Source: a virus. Taken from it: DNA of 23,628 nucleotides. The stretch is from positions 1-23,628 of IMG/VR virus record IMGVR_UViG_3300028650_000016; one strand, written 5' to 3'. Below are positions 7,580 to 14,665 of the stretch, one piece after another. The notes beneath the pieces are model-generated. The model made no database searches and was not told where the DNA came from. It was given only the letters and a program-made list of their open reading frames with translations. A program made the translations under genes and the position numbers. Each line of letters starts with the position of its first letter. Positions within the stretch are counted from its first letter, which is position 1.

Positions 7580-8467
7580 ATGACCGACAGATTCTTGCGC
7601 GACTACGAACTGACAATTGGTCTAGGCGCGCAAGCTGTCACAATTAAGCCGCCGTTTCGAATCGCTTTCAGCGCCGACAAATCTGACAAGGCTGATCTGA
7701 ACAAGATGACCTTGAAGGTTGACGGGTTGAACGAGGGTAAGCGGCGTATTCTTGTGCGCGACAGCGATGAAAAGGCGAGCAAGTCCGGCGATGATGCGGA
7801 CAAGAAGCCAACTACAACACCGAAAAATAACACTTATTTCCCGATTGACCTGAAGATCGGATACCAGGGCAGGATCGAGACAATTTTTCGCGGCTCAGTC
7901 GATCAGGCATTCTCTAATCGACCTGGTGCGCAATTCGAAACAACGCTGATCTGCCTGGACGGCGGCCATGACTTCCTCAAGGGGTTTGTCAGCACTTCCG
8001 TGACCAGCAAGAAGGCCGCCATTGATGCCGTGCTGGCGACCATGCCAAACACCGCCAAGGGGACTATCGGCAAGCAGAAGGATCTAATCCGCCCCAAGAT
8101 CCTGGTTGGCAACTCAATGGCGACCATTCAGGATATGCTCGACCCTGATCAGCGCTGGTTTATTGACGACGAGCGCCTGAATATCCTCGGCGGTGATGAG
8201 GTGGTATCGGGCTATGTTCCGGTCGTCAGCGCAGAGACCGGACTGCTCAAGGCGCCAGAATCTGACAAGGAGGAGGTAACTGTTACGACCTTCCTGAACC
8301 CATCGATCAAGGTTGGCGGCCTATTCCGTCTGATCAGTGTTATTGCGCCACACCTTAACGGTATCTACAAAGTGAGCCTGATCTCCTATAGTGGTGACTT
8401 TGACGGCGCCGACTGGAGCCAGAAAATCACCGCTAAAATTGCAGAAGGGTACACGGTGCCGCGATGA
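7580..8467 (+). CDS. Baseplate hub protein (gp27-like)
   Basis: A 295-residue protein in the hub position of the baseplate cluster, immediately before the spike. The N-terminal part (FLRDYELTIGLGAQAVTIKP, PFRIAFSADK) and central GYQGRIETIFRGSVDQAFSN are strand-rich. The C-terminal part (ITTFLNPSIKVGGLFRLISV-like region, with NGIYKVSLISYSGDFDGADW) has the pattern seen in gp27/gpD-type hubs, where a DGADW-like motif ends the fold. A Lys/Ser/Asp-rich loop at residues about 62-82 is probably flexible. Hubs form the trimer joining tube to spike. GGAGGA lies 7 bases upstream of the ATG. The stop overlaps the spike start as ATGA. Confidence 0.78.
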   Translation: MTDRFLRDYELTIGLGAQAVTIKPPFRIAFSADKSDKADLNKMTLKVDGLNEGKRRILVRDSDEKASKSGDDADKKPTTTPKNNTYFPIDLKIGYQGRIETIFRGSVDQAFSNRPGAQFETTLICLDGGHDFLKGFVSTSVTSKKAAIDAVLATMPNTAKGTIGKQKDLIRPKILVGNSMATIQDMLDPDQRWFIDDERLNILGGDEVVSGYVPVVSAETGLLKAPESDKEEVTVTTFLNPSIKVGGLFRLISVIAPHLNGIYKVSLISYSGDFDGADWSQKITAKIAEGYTVPR

Positions 8468-9069
8468 CAGATAAGAAAGAGGAGCTGACAGACGTTCTCA
8501 ATGACGCGACAGTGACAGCCCTTGCGAACACCCACACCATAGTTGTGGCCAAGATCGTGGCGGTTGGCGAGATCACTATCGACGTGCAGCCGGTGATCCA
8601 GCGCGTAGTCGATGGCGAGGACAAAGACCTCCCTATCTTTCCATCCGTTCCACCAGTCTTCCTAAGTGGCGGAGAAAGCTATGACGCACACCCGATAGCC
8701 GTTGATGACTACTGCCTTCTCCTGGTGAGCGAGCGCTCGTTTGATCGCTGGTACGATGGCGCTGACAACGCGCCACCAATCGAGCAGCGAATGCATGACT
8801 ACAGCGATAGCTTCGCCCTGGTTGGAATCTCACCCAGGGCGGCAGCAAAGGCCATCCCGATGACCATTGAGCGCAAAGGCGACTCAACTGTGACCGGGCA
8901 ATGGGTCCACGCTGGCGGCTATGAGCTGACCGGAAACATGGTAGTAATCGGCAACACGGACTCAACAACATACTCCGTCGGCGGCCAGGCCGGATGGAGT
9001 GGAACCTTCCGCACTGGCGACAGCAAAACTGTAACCGTCGTATCAGGGCTAATCACAAACGTCGCATGA
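8464..9069 (+). CDS. Baseplate spike / membrane-puncturing protein (Gp138 N-terminal-like OB domain)
   Basis: A 201-residue protein. Residues about 18-105 (THTIVVAKIVAVGEITIDVQ then PVIQRVVDGEDKDLPIFPSV and VDDYCLLLVSERSFDRW) match the Gp138 N-terminal OB-fold of phage central spikes. The motif DxxLLLxSERSxDxW is typical. The C-terminal 60 residues are rich in short strands with Gly/Thr/Val (TTYSVGGQAGWSGTFRTGDS), consistent with a short beta-helix spike tip. The tip ends in a TVVSGLITNV segment. The spike pierces the outer membrane during contraction. It starts inside the hub stop codon (ATGA), and a 38-base gap follows, one of the few gaps in the tail operon. Confidence 0.85.
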   Translation: MTDKKEELTDVLNDATVTALANTHTIVVAKIVAVGEITIDVQPVIQRVVDGEDKDLPIFPSVPPVFLSGGESYDAHPIAVDDYCLLLVSERSFDRWYDGADNAPPIEQRMHDYSDSFALVGISPRAAAKAIPMTIERKGDSTVTGQWVHAGGYELTGNMVVIGNTDSTTYSVGGQAGWSGTFRTGDSKTVTVVSGLITNVA

Positions 9070-9081
9070 TGATGTAGTATG

Positions 9082-9098
9082 TTGGCACAGCTATTGCA
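9082..9098 (+). promoter_or_regulatory. Sigma54-like promoter motif before the gp25-like gene
   Basis: TTGGCACAGCTATTGCA matches the -24/-12 consensus (YTGGCAC, four to five variable bases, TTGCW) with exactly 10 bases between the GG (9084-9085) and GC (9096-9097). It lies in the 38-base gap between spike and wedge genes. The predicted start of transcription would fall at about 9108-9110, on the ATG itself, so any transcript would be leaderless. The match may be chance; no upstream activator site was identified. Confidence 0.25.
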
Positions 9099-9107
9099 GG
9101 TGCCATT

Positions 9108-9461
9108 ATGCGAGTATCAGGACTGGACGAAAGCGGAGATTGGATATTCGGCAGGGGGAGGGCTTCCTATCTCACTCGTGCCGAAGCCATTCGCCAGAAC
9201 GTCATCACGCGCATCAAATCCTTCCGAACTGACTTCTTCCTCGATACGGATGCCTGTATCGATTGGATAGACCTGCTTGGCCGCCGAGACACAAAAGAAG
9301 AGATCATTCGAGCCGTCGAGCGAGTAACGCTGGCAACTGATGGCGTGACGACCATCAAGAAGCTTGAAATTGAAGTCAAGACAAGCACTCGCAACGCTAC
9401 TATAATGCTCTCGTTTGGCACGATTTTTGACGAAGACATTACAGAAGAGATAACCATCTGA
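9108..9461 (+). CDS. Baseplate wedge protein (gpW/gp25-like)
   Basis: A 117-residue protein of the gp25 family, whose members join the sheath to the baseplate. It shows the usual order: a short N-terminal region, DAIRQNVITRIKSFRTDFFL-like helix (TRAEAIRQNVITRIKSFRTD), a DWIDLLGRRDTKEEIIRAVE helix and a final beta hairpin ending in TIMLSFGTIFDEDITEEITI. The family's EPR triad is not obvious here, which is also the case in other divergent members. The ATG lies 38 bases after the spike stop with a weak AGG ribosome site. The stop TGA shares its last base with the next ATG. Confidence 0.85.
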   Translation: MRVSGLDESGDWIFGRGRASYLTRAEAIRQNVITRIKSFRTDFFLDTDACIDWIDLLGRRDTKEEIIRAVERVTLATDGVTTIKKLEIEVKTSTRNATIMLSFGTIFDEDITEEITI

Positions 9462-10651
9462 TGGCAGGCCCGACGATTGATGCCAACGGCATTACAATTC
9501 AAAGCTTCGAAGAGATCTTCGCCGAGCTTGTGGCTGGCTTTCAGGCGATCTATGGCGCCGATATCGACCTGACTCAGAACACTCCAGACGGGCAGCGCGT
9601 AGCAATCTACGCCAAGGCATACGCTGACGCCCAGGCGTTCGCTCTGATGATCGCCAACAACTTCGATCCCGACTTCGCTCGCGGCTTGATGCAGGCAAAG
9701 ATTGCCAAGCTTGCCGGGGTATTCCCGCGTCCGGCAACCCGATCAATATGGGATCTGTCTGTAACTGCAAGTCGAGACGTGACGCTAGGTGCTGGATATC
9801 AAATATCCGACGATCTTGGCCAGCTGTGGGAGCTTCCGACGCCGGTTAACGTTCCAATTGGAACGAGCACAATAACGTTTGTCGCCACTGACTTTGGCGA
9901 GGTTACTGGCCTGGCTGGCGCCGTCTTTACACCAGTAACTGTCGTGCTCGGGATCACTGGGTTCGCCGCTACATCGAACGCCACTCCAGGCAAGGATGCC
10001 GAGACAGATGAGGAATTCGTCCAGAAGCGAAACCTGAGCCTGGAGAATCCGGCGTTCTCGACAACCAACTCACTTGCTGCTCGCCTGCTCAATACGCCAG
10101 GCGTGACCGATGCGAGAGTGTACGACAACGACACCGATTCGTTTGGCCCGCCAGATCATCCAGAATGGAGCCTGAAAGCGCATCACATTTGGGCGGTCGT
10201 TGAGGGCGGGACGATTGATGCGATCTCCAAGGCGCTTCTATTCCAGAAGACTGGCGGCGCAGGCATGAAGGGCGCTATTAAGCTGGTCATTCCAGAAACT
10301 CTAACTCGTCCAGATGGCAGCACATTTATCGTAAGCCAGGTTAGATATCTTGACAGGCCAGTTATGGTGCCGCTTCACATCACGCTCACGGCGAAAAGGA
10401 AGGATTCGCTTGTTCCGGTTGACACGGCACTGATCAAGAAAAATATTGCAGGCTACAAATTCTATATCGGGGCCGCTCTCCAGGCCGCCGAGTTGTACTG
10501 TCCAGCGTACACCGCTGGCGACGACTTCATCCTGACTCTGATGAAAATCAGTATCGATAACGTGACATTTACCGACGGCAGCCTTTCTCCTGGCCCCGGA
10601 TCGAAATTTGAAATTGACGCGGCCAACATCACCATAACCGAGGTGATTTAG
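9461..10651 (+). CDS. Baseplate J-like protein (gp47/gpJ family)
   Basis: A 396-residue protein with the architecture of Baseplate_J. The N-terminal helical arm (IQSFEEIFAELVAGFQAIYG, then LTQNTPDGQRVAIYAKAYAD) leads to a middle domain around residues 165-235 (TPGKDAETDEEFVQKRNLSL, then NTPGVTDARVYDN). The C-terminal part contains PVMVPLHITLTAKR and ends ANITITEVI. The ATDEEFxxRR-like motif is present as ETDEEFVQKR. This protein dimerises in wedges of the contractile baseplate and transmits the signal to the sheath. It is full length for the family and overlaps its neighbours by one base at each end. Confidence 0.9.
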   Translation: MAGPTIDANGITIQSFEEIFAELVAGFQAIYGADIDLTQNTPDGQRVAIYAKAYADAQAFALMIANNFDPDFARGLMQAKIAKLAGVFPRPATRSIWDLSVTASRDVTLGAGYQISDDLGQLWELPTPVNVPIGTSTITFVATDFGEVTGLAGAVFTPVTVVLGITGFAATSNATPGKDAETDEEFVQKRNLSLENPAFSTTNSLAARLLNTPGVTDARVYDNDTDSFGPPDHPEWSLKAHHIWAVVEGGTIDAISKALLFQKTGGAGMKGAIKLVIPETLTRPDGSTFIVSQVRYLDRPVMVPLHITLTAKRKDSLVPVDTALIKKNIAGYKFYIGAALQAAELYCPAYTAGDDFILTLMKISIDNVTFTDGSLSPGPGSKFEIDAANITITEVI

Positions 10652-11367
10652 TGGCGCTCACAGAGGAACTGACGAACCTGCTGATCAAGCAGTATTGGGA
10701 AAAGCCCAAGGCCAAGGCAGAGATTCAACTGCTTGCCTCCAAGTGGGAGCAGGCTATTGCATTACTGTCAGCCCTGGACCCAGCTTTCGACCTGGATAAC
10801 GCGGTAGGCCCTCAACTTGATGTGCTCGGCAGAATCGTTGGTATCAGTCGATCGGTCCCTAGCGTGATTCCGAAAATCTATTTTGGCTTTAGCGCTAACC
10901 CCGACAGCAAGGGTTTTGCCAGCAAGTTCAATCAGAGCAGGATTGGCGGCCCATTTTACAGCAAGTTTTCTTCGGCTTTTACGGATCTCCAGCTTGGAGA
11001 TAACGACTATCGGTTTTTCATCCGAGTCAAGGCATCGCTGAACAGGGCGTCAGGCTATCTGTCGAGCGATCATTATATCGGGATTCAGGATGTAGTCCTG
11101 GCCGCCTTCAATGGTAGGGCGTACGTCGTGGACAACCTCGATATGACGCTGACCCTGTACGTATCTCCGGTGGTGAGCCTGGATAGGCTTAGGCTCATCC
11201 GTGCGCTTAATCTGCTGCCAAAGCCGCAGGCTGTGCGCTACAAAGTGATAATTCAGGCAGAGCCAGGGATAACCTTTGGCTTCTCGGCCAATCCAAACTC
11301 GCGAGGCTTTGCGAGCAAATTCGATCCTTCCCGCATTGGCGGGCACTTTGCAAGAAAGGTGATCTAA
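10651..11367 (+). CDS. Baseplate wedge protein (DUF2612-like, gpI position) with internal repeat
   Basis: A 238-residue protein following baseplate J, the place of the gpI/gp53 or DUF2612 wedge proteins. The N-terminal half fits DUF2612: LLIKQYWEKPKAKAEIQLLA, then DLDNAVGPQLDVLGRIVGIS, then a middle part with DNDYRFFIRVKASLNRASGY and a C-terminal LLPKPQAVRYKVI. GTG is the start and shares one base with the previous stop. A 28-residue segment (residues 78-105) is repeated at the extreme C-terminus (209-236) with 21 of 28 residues identical, including GFSANP, GFASKF and SRIGG. The repeat is unusual and is listed in the findings. The protein probably contacts the fibre encoded next. Confidence 0.8.
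   Translation: MALTEELTNLLIKQYWEKPKAKAEIQLLASKWEQAIALLSALDPAFDLDNAVGPQLDVLGRIVGISRSVPSVIPKIYFGFSANPDSKGFASKFNQSRIGGPFYSKFSSAFTDLQLGDNDYRFFIRVKASLNRASGYLSSDHYIGIQDVVLAAFNGRAYVVDNLDMTLTLYVSPVVSLDRLRLIRALNLLPKPQAVRYKVIIQAEPGITFGFSANPNSRGFASKFDPSRIGGHFARKVI
10882..11358 (+). repeat. Paired in-frame repeat within the wedge gene
   Basis: Copies at 10882-10965 and 11275-11358 encode 28-residue segments with 21 identities (shared GFSANP, GFASKF, SRIGG). They are separated by about 310 bases of unrelated coding sequence. The DNA copies differ at many third positions, so the duplication is not recent. Confidence 0.85.
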
Positions 11368-11368
11368 C

Positions 11369-12376
11369 ATGTCAAAAATTGCCCGATACAACGGCAATCT
11401 AAAGGCCTTCGCTTCTGAGGCTCTAGGGACCGAGCGAACTATTTTTGGCGAGACGACTCAGGCTAATGACCTGACCAGCCAAATTACCGCAGATTTCCTA
11501 CGCGGATGGGGCATCGTTGGCCCGTCTGATTCTCCAGCATTAGAAGACTTCAACGCGGTGTCGTACACGCTAAGCCAGATCCTGGCCTATTTGCACCAGG
11601 CTGGCGTACCCGAGTACAACAGCGCGCAAGAGTACTTCAAGGGCAGCGTTACTCAAGTTGGCGGGGCGATTTATATCTCCCTGATTGACGCGAATATCGG
11701 CAATGCTCCAGCATCATCGCCATCCCAGTGGGCCGCCAAGGTTCAGCATGGGTCGGTTCGCGCCACTACGTCGGGGAGCCTTACCGTACCCGATGGCGTA
11801 ACAAAGCTAACGATATCCGGCTGCGCCGCTGGCGCGGGTGGCGGGGCCTGCATCGGAGGATCGAGCCAAACCTCTGGACCTGGTAGTGGTGGCGGAGCAG
11901 GTCAGTCAGTTATAAAGATGACTGCTCCCGTAACCCCAGGGCAAGTAATCCCCTACACGGTCGGGGCCGCAGGGGTTGGCGCCTTAAATCAGGCAACTCC
12001 AGCTACTAACGGGGGAGCAACAACAGTTGGTGCGGCAGGCTCTATTCTTTCACTGGTAGGAGGCACCGCAGGTGTAAGCGGGTCAAACTCTGCAGGGGTC
12101 ATATCAGGGCCAAATGGGGGGGCCGGCTATCCACAGGGTGGGGATGCTCCGGATTCCATACCAGGACAAGCAAGCTCTGGCGGTATCGGAGCTAGCGGCC
12201 CTTTCGGCGGTGGCGGAACAACAGCAAGAAGCGGAAGCAGCCTCGGATACGCCGGAAGAAATGCTGATGGATATGGTGCCGGAGGGTCCGGCGCTGGCGG
12301 TTACTACACTCCGGGTTCTGGTCCGGCAAGAGCTGGCGGTAATGGCTCTCCAGGTCTTCTAATTTTTGAATGGTGA
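11369..12376 (+). CDS. Tail fibre protein with glycine-rich C-terminal adhesin domain
   Basis: A 335-residue protein. The first 125 residues (MSKIARYNGNLKAFASEALG ... DFNAVSYTLSQILAYLHQAG) look like the baseplate-attachment part of a short fibre. LTVPDGVTKLTISGCAAGAG at about 137-156 opens a domain extremely rich in Gly, Ala and Ser that runs to the C-terminus, ending NGSPGLLIFEW. This pattern, with TPGQVIPYTVGAAGVG in the middle, is typical of glycine-rich phage adhesin domains that form polyglycine-II-like sandwiches and bind the host surface. It is followed at once by the fibre assembly gene. The glycine-rich loops are the expected site of host-range variation. Confidence 0.85.
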   Translation: MSKIARYNGNLKAFASEALGTERTIFGETTQANDLTSQITADFLRGWGIVGPSDSPALEDFNAVSYTLSQILAYLHQAGVPEYNSAQEYFKGSVTQVGGAIYISLIDANIGNAPASSPSQWAAKVQHGSVRATTSGSLTVPDGVTKLTISGCAAGAGGGACIGGSSQTSGPGSGGGAGQSVIKMTAPVTPGQVIPYTVGAAGVGALNQATPATNGGATTVGAAGSILSLVGGTAGVSGSNSAGVISGPNGGAGYPQGGDAPDSIPGQASSGGIGASGPFGGGGTTARSGSSLGYAGRNADGYGAGGSGAGGYYTPGSGPARAGGNGSPGLLIFEW

Positions 12377-12380
12377 AAAA

Positions 12381-12887
12381 ATGTCTGAACGATACGTAAC
12401 AGTTAATGTTGCAACTGGAATTGTTGAAAACATGATTCTTTGGGATGGAAACCCTGAGACCTGGCAGCCTGACGAGGGGTACATTGCCATCCGTTCTGAT
12501 TTTGCACAAGCAGGCTGGAGTTATGTTGATGGCGTATTCGTCGCCCCGGTAGTTGTACCAGAGCCTCCAACCGACGCAGAGATTGAGGCGCGCAATAAGT
12601 CTCTGCTGAAGTCCTATACAGCAACTGCAAATGCTCAAGTCTCGGCATTGACCAACCGTATCAATACGATCAATGGTGGAATCGAGATCGATGAGGCGCT
12701 CCCAGAGGAGGTCGCGGAACTGCCAGTGCGACAGGCTCAGCTTGTCGAGTGGAAGCGTTATGCCTTATATCTTGGTCGAGTAACCAAGCAATCCGGATGG
12801 GCATTGACAGTTGACTGGCCGGTTCAGCCAGTTGAAGGCATGGATCTAACCGTGTCCGCCGCCGCTCCAGGTTCATCGTCAACGTAA
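12381..12887 (+). CDS. tfa: Tail fibre assembly protein (Tfa/Caudo_TAP-like)
   Basis: A 168-residue protein with an N-terminal part like fibre assembly proteins (RYVTVNVATGIVENMILWDG, then AQAGWSYVDGVFVAP). A linker VVVPEPPTDAEIEARNKSLL is followed by a C-terminal helical part containing ELPVRQAQLVEWKRYALYLG and a WPVQP segment. The AQAGWSYxDGxF pattern and WxxYxxxLxxV helix are typical. These chaperones help the fibre trimerise and may remain bound to its tip. ATG 12381 is preferred because GGTG precedes it at proper distance; an upstream TTG at 12366 would add five residues only. The start is 4 bases past the fibre stop. Confidence 0.88.
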   Translation: MSERYVTVNVATGIVENMILWDGNPETWQPDEGYIAIRSDFAQAGWSYVDGVFVAPVVVPEPPTDAEIEARNKSLLKSYTATANAQVSALTNRINTINGGIEIDEALPEEVAELPVRQAQLVEWKRYALYLGRVTKQSGWALTVDWPVQPVEGMDLTVSAAAPGSSST

Positions 12888-12914
12888 TAAATGCTATCTT
12901 GGCTGTAATGCCAA

Positions 12915-12938
12915 TGCGCCACCTTCACGGGTGGCGCA
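12915..12938 (+). terminator. Stable hairpin between tail and lysis genes, weak terminator
   Basis: TGCGCCACC (12915-12923) pairs perfectly with GGTGGCGCA (12930-12938) around a 6-base loop. No run of T follows (AACAACTTT), so it would be a poor intrinsic terminator. It could be an attenuator or processing/stability element at the boundary of the tail and lysis operons. The gap 12888-12961 otherwise holds only the AAGGAT ribosome site of the next gene. Confidence 0.5.
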
Positions 12939-12961
12939 ACAACTTTAGCTAAGGATTAGCC

Positions 12962-13327
12962 ATGGATGACCCTGTAAGCCTTGTCTCCAGCCTTTCAAGC
13001 CTTCCTGCGGCAATAGGGGCGGCCGTCGGCGCGTTCCTTGCCTGTATGGGGGCCTGGAACAAGTGGGAGCAGACCCAGAAGAATGACGTTACCCAGGTCA
13101 CGATCTTGACTGATGATCGCAACCGTTGGCAGGAGCGCGCAGAGAGAGCTGAGTCTGCGATTGATGACTACCGAGCAAAGCTGAACCAAATAATTCTTGA
13201 TCAGTCGGAAATGAAAGCGCAAAACGCCGTGATGATCGAGCAGATAAAAAACCTGCGCGAAGAGAACGACGAGCTGCGAAACGAGGTTCGACGACTTGCA
13301 GGGGGCTCTAATGTCCGATCAATTTAG
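12962..13327 (+). CDS. Single-span coiled-coil membrane protein of the lysis cassette (holin candidate)
   Basis: A 121-residue protein. Residues about 13-32 (LPAAIGAAVGAFLACMGAWN) form one membrane span. The rest is charged and helical with heptad-like spacing (RNRWQERAERAESAIDDYRA, then EQIKNLREENDELRNEVRRL), a predicted coiled coil. It has no recognisable enzyme motif. The position at the head of an operon ending in endolysin and spanins suggests a holin or holin partner, but a long coiled coil on a single-span protein is not the classical class I or II holin. AAGGAT stands before the ATG. It overlaps the next gene by 17 bases. Confidence 0.72.
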   Translation: MDDPVSLVSSLSSLPAAIGAAVGAFLACMGAWNKWEQTQKNDVTQVTILTDDRNRWQERAERAESAIDDYRAKLNQIILDQSEMKAQNAVMIEQIKNLREENDELRNEVRRLAGGSNVRSI

Positions 13328-13565
13328 CTGTGACCCAAAGCGCGTGACCAAGGAGCGCAATCGCTTCCTTGGCTATGGCGCACTAGCCATCGCGCTGGCG
13401 GTAGGCTTTGGTTACTCGATGGCATCGATCAAGTATCAGGAGTCATTCGTTATCATCGCCGATACATCAGCCAAGGAGCGAGCCAGCCTCCACCGGCGCT
13501 ACATGACTCAGATCCACGCCAAGGACAAAGAGATCCAGGCGCTACGGGAGAAGCTCGAAAAATGA
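13311..13565 (+). CDS. Second small single-span membrane protein of the lysis cassette
   Basis: An 84-residue protein. A positively charged N-terminus (CDPKRVTKERNR) precedes one span at about residues 18-37 (LGYGALAIALAVGFGYSMAS), then a helical charged tail (SAKERASLHRRYMTQIHAKD). ATG 13311 is preferred because of GGGGG immediately upstream (13300-13305); the in-frame TTG at 13296 is less likely. The basic N-terminus predicts that the tail is periplasmic. It could be a holin, antiholin or pinholin partner for the protein at 12962; the sequence does not decide. It overlaps the endolysin start by 4 bases (ATGA). Confidence 0.72.
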   Translation: MSDQFSCDPKRVTKERNRFLGYGALAIALAVGFGYSMASIKYQESFVIIADTSAKERASLHRRYMTQIHAKDKEIQALREKLEK

Positions 13566-14047
13566 TTATTCCGAAAAGCATTAAAGATGCGGTTACCGAG
13601 GCGCTTGGAATGCTTCCGGCCAAGATGACGAGTGATCGCGCAGTAGTTCAGCTATATGCGACCGGGCTTCAGGAATCGAGATTTATCCATCGGCGACAGA
13701 TCGGCGGGCCAGCTCGTAGCTTCTGGCAATTCGAGCTGGGCACCCCGGCAAGTCGCGGCGGCGTGTGGGGCGTGTATCTCCACGATAAAAGCAAGGTCCT
13801 GCTGGCCAATCTATGCGCGGCCAGGTCAGTCAAGTTTTCACCTCCTGCAATCCTTGAGGCCATCGAAAACGATGATGTATTGGCCGCCGCCGTGGCAAGG
13901 CTGCTTTATTGGACCGACTCGGGATCGCTCCCTGTTCTCGGCGACTCGCAAGGCGCATGGGCTCTCTACCTGAAAGTCTGGCGCCCAGGCAAGCCACACC
14001 CGGATACCTGGCAGGAATGCTATGCAGCGGCAATGGGGGCAGTATGA
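13562..14047 (+). CDS. Endolysin-like peptidoglycan hydrolase (lysozyme fold)
   Basis: A 161-residue protein without signal peptide. The segment LYATGLQESRFIHRRQIGGP (residues 31-50) followed by SFWQFE has the Glu (E38) plus Ser/Arg context typical of the catalytic glutamate in transglycosylase and muramidase folds. The C-terminus has WALYLKVWRPGKPHPDTWQE, also seen in this phage family. The lack of a signal sequence means that export needs a holin, and the two small membrane genes just upstream fit that. It overlaps both neighbours by 4 bases. Some relatives of this family are annotated only as hypothetical or as virion proteins, so the lysin role rests chiefly on context. Confidence 0.75.
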   Translation: MIIPKSIKDAVTEALGMLPAKMTSDRAVVQLYATGLQESRFIHRRQIGGPARSFWQFELGTPASRGGVWGVYLHDKSKVLLANLCAARSVKFSPPAILEAIENDDVLAAAVARLLYWTDSGSLPVLGDSQGAWALYLKVWRPGKPHPDTWQECYAAAMGAV

Positions 14048-14484
14048 AGCTGACGACCTTTGCCATCCTGATGGCGCTCCTGACAGGCTTTGGCGCCGCT
14101 TGGAACATCCAGGCCTTACGATGGGATGCTGATGCTGCATCGATCCGCCAGAAGGCTTCAGAAGATCTCGAGAGAGCCCGAAAACAGCAAGATGATCGCA
14201 TCGAGCAAGCCGAGAACGAAAAGGAGAAGATCCAAAATGATTTCGAGGAGTTCAAAAGGGCTGAAGCTGAGCGTGATGCTACTATCGGTAGCGGTGGTAA
14301 GCGGGTGTCAGTCCGTGCAAAGCGCCCCGCAGTGCCCAGCTCCGCGACCGACTCCGGCCGAGCTGCGAGCGGAGCCGCCGAGCTTGATCCCGCTTATCGA
14401 TCAACTCTTTCCGCTCTCAGGCGCGGCGCAGAGGAGCAACTTCGCCTGCTGAATATCTGTAGAGCTGAACTTTTCGCCAGATAA
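14044..14484 (+). CDS. Rz: Inner-membrane spanin subunit (Rz-like)
   Basis: A 146-residue protein. An N-terminal signal anchor (MKLTTFAILMALLTGFGAAW) is followed by a periplasmic coiled coil (DADAASIRQKASEDLERARK through NDFEEFKRAEAERD) and a C-terminal globular part ending in LLNICRAELFAR. This is the i-spanin layout, similar to DUF2514-type Rz proteins. With the lipoprotein encoded inside it (14276-14452) it would bridge inner and outer membranes and fuse them in the last step of lysis. ATG 14044 is preceded by GGGGG and overlaps the endolysin stop as ATGA. The gene ends four bases before the bidirectional terminator. Confidence 0.88.
   Translation: MKLTTFAILMALLTGFGAAWNIQALRWDADAASIRQKASEDLERARKQQDDRIEQAENEKEKIQNDFEEFKRAEAERDATIGSGGKRVSVRAKRPAVPSSATDSGRAASGAAELDPAYRSTLSALRRGAEEQLRLLNICRAELFAR
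14276..14452 (+). CDS. Rz1: Outer-membrane spanin lipoprotein (Rz1-like), fully nested in Rz
   Basis: A 58-residue protein in the +1 frame inside the Rz gene. MLLSVAVVSGC is a short lipoprotein signal with lipobox VSGC (Cys at residue 11), followed by a proline-rich mature part (CPAPRPTPAELRAEPPSLIP), the hallmark of Rz1 proteins. A GTG at 14273 would add one residue and is equally possible; AAAAGGG lies a little upstream. A complete nesting of Rz1 in Rz is the lambda-like arrangement. The mature part is about 48 residues, in the normal range. Confidence 0.87.
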   Translation: MLLSVAVVSGCQSVQSAPQCPAPRPTPAELRAEPPSLIPLIDQLFPLSGAAQRSNFAC

Positions 14485-14487
14485 AAC

Positions 14488-14512
14488 AAAGCCCCAATCA
14501 AGGGGCTTTTTT
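14488..14512. terminator. Bidirectional intrinsic terminator between late and early genes
   Basis: GCCCC (14491-14495) and GGGGC (14502-14506) form a stem, extended by flanking A-T pairs to AAAGCCCC/GGGGCTTT. T6 (14507-14512) follows on the plus strand; on the minus strand the stem is followed by TTTGTTTT. It ends the lysis operon from the left and the small-protein operon (15225-14498) from the right. A near copy of the hairpin lies at 15001-15020. Confidence 0.9.
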
Positions 14513-14665
14513 CATGCCGTACTTTTTTACCCTGCCAATCGCATGTTTCAGCGAGTCGCATTCAACGCCCAGGCTGCTTGCGATCAGTTTCCAGCAAATA
14601 CCCTCGGTTCTCAGCTCGTAGGCAAATGCCAAGTCCTCGTAGGGTATCGACAGACTAGTGCGCAT
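14498..14665 (-). CDS. 55-residue protein, possible small HTH
   Basis: The reading runs from ATG at 14665-14663 to a TGA at 14500-14498 within the loop of the terminator. The peptide has a compact amphipathic pattern: SIPYEDLAFAYELRTEGICW then KLIASSLGVECDSLKHAIGR and VKKYGMKKAP. The middle (CWKLIASSLGVECDSLKHAI) has the spacing of a helix-turn-helix, as in small phage regulators. It starts 11 bases inside the gene at 14655-14972, so it is translationally coupled. It is the last gene of the operon from the promoter at 15260. No family is recognised; a DNA-binding role is a guess. Confidence 0.6.
   Translation of the reverse strand: MRTSLSIPYEDLAFAYELRTEGICWKLIASSLGVECDSLKHAIGRVKKYGMKKAP

Noticed and set aside
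11800-12360. Glycine-rich repeats in the fibre as possible CRISPR or tandem DNA repeats
   Set aside because: There is no constant repeat unit at DNA level; the composition reflects the Gly-rich adhesin domain.
12806-12811. TTGACA inside the fibre assembly gene, with similar copies within other genes (about 10355, 10420, 17175, 18985, 23350)
   Set aside because: They lie in coding DNA without a matching -10 at 16-18 bases and lack the following TA and inverted repeat of the real promoters.
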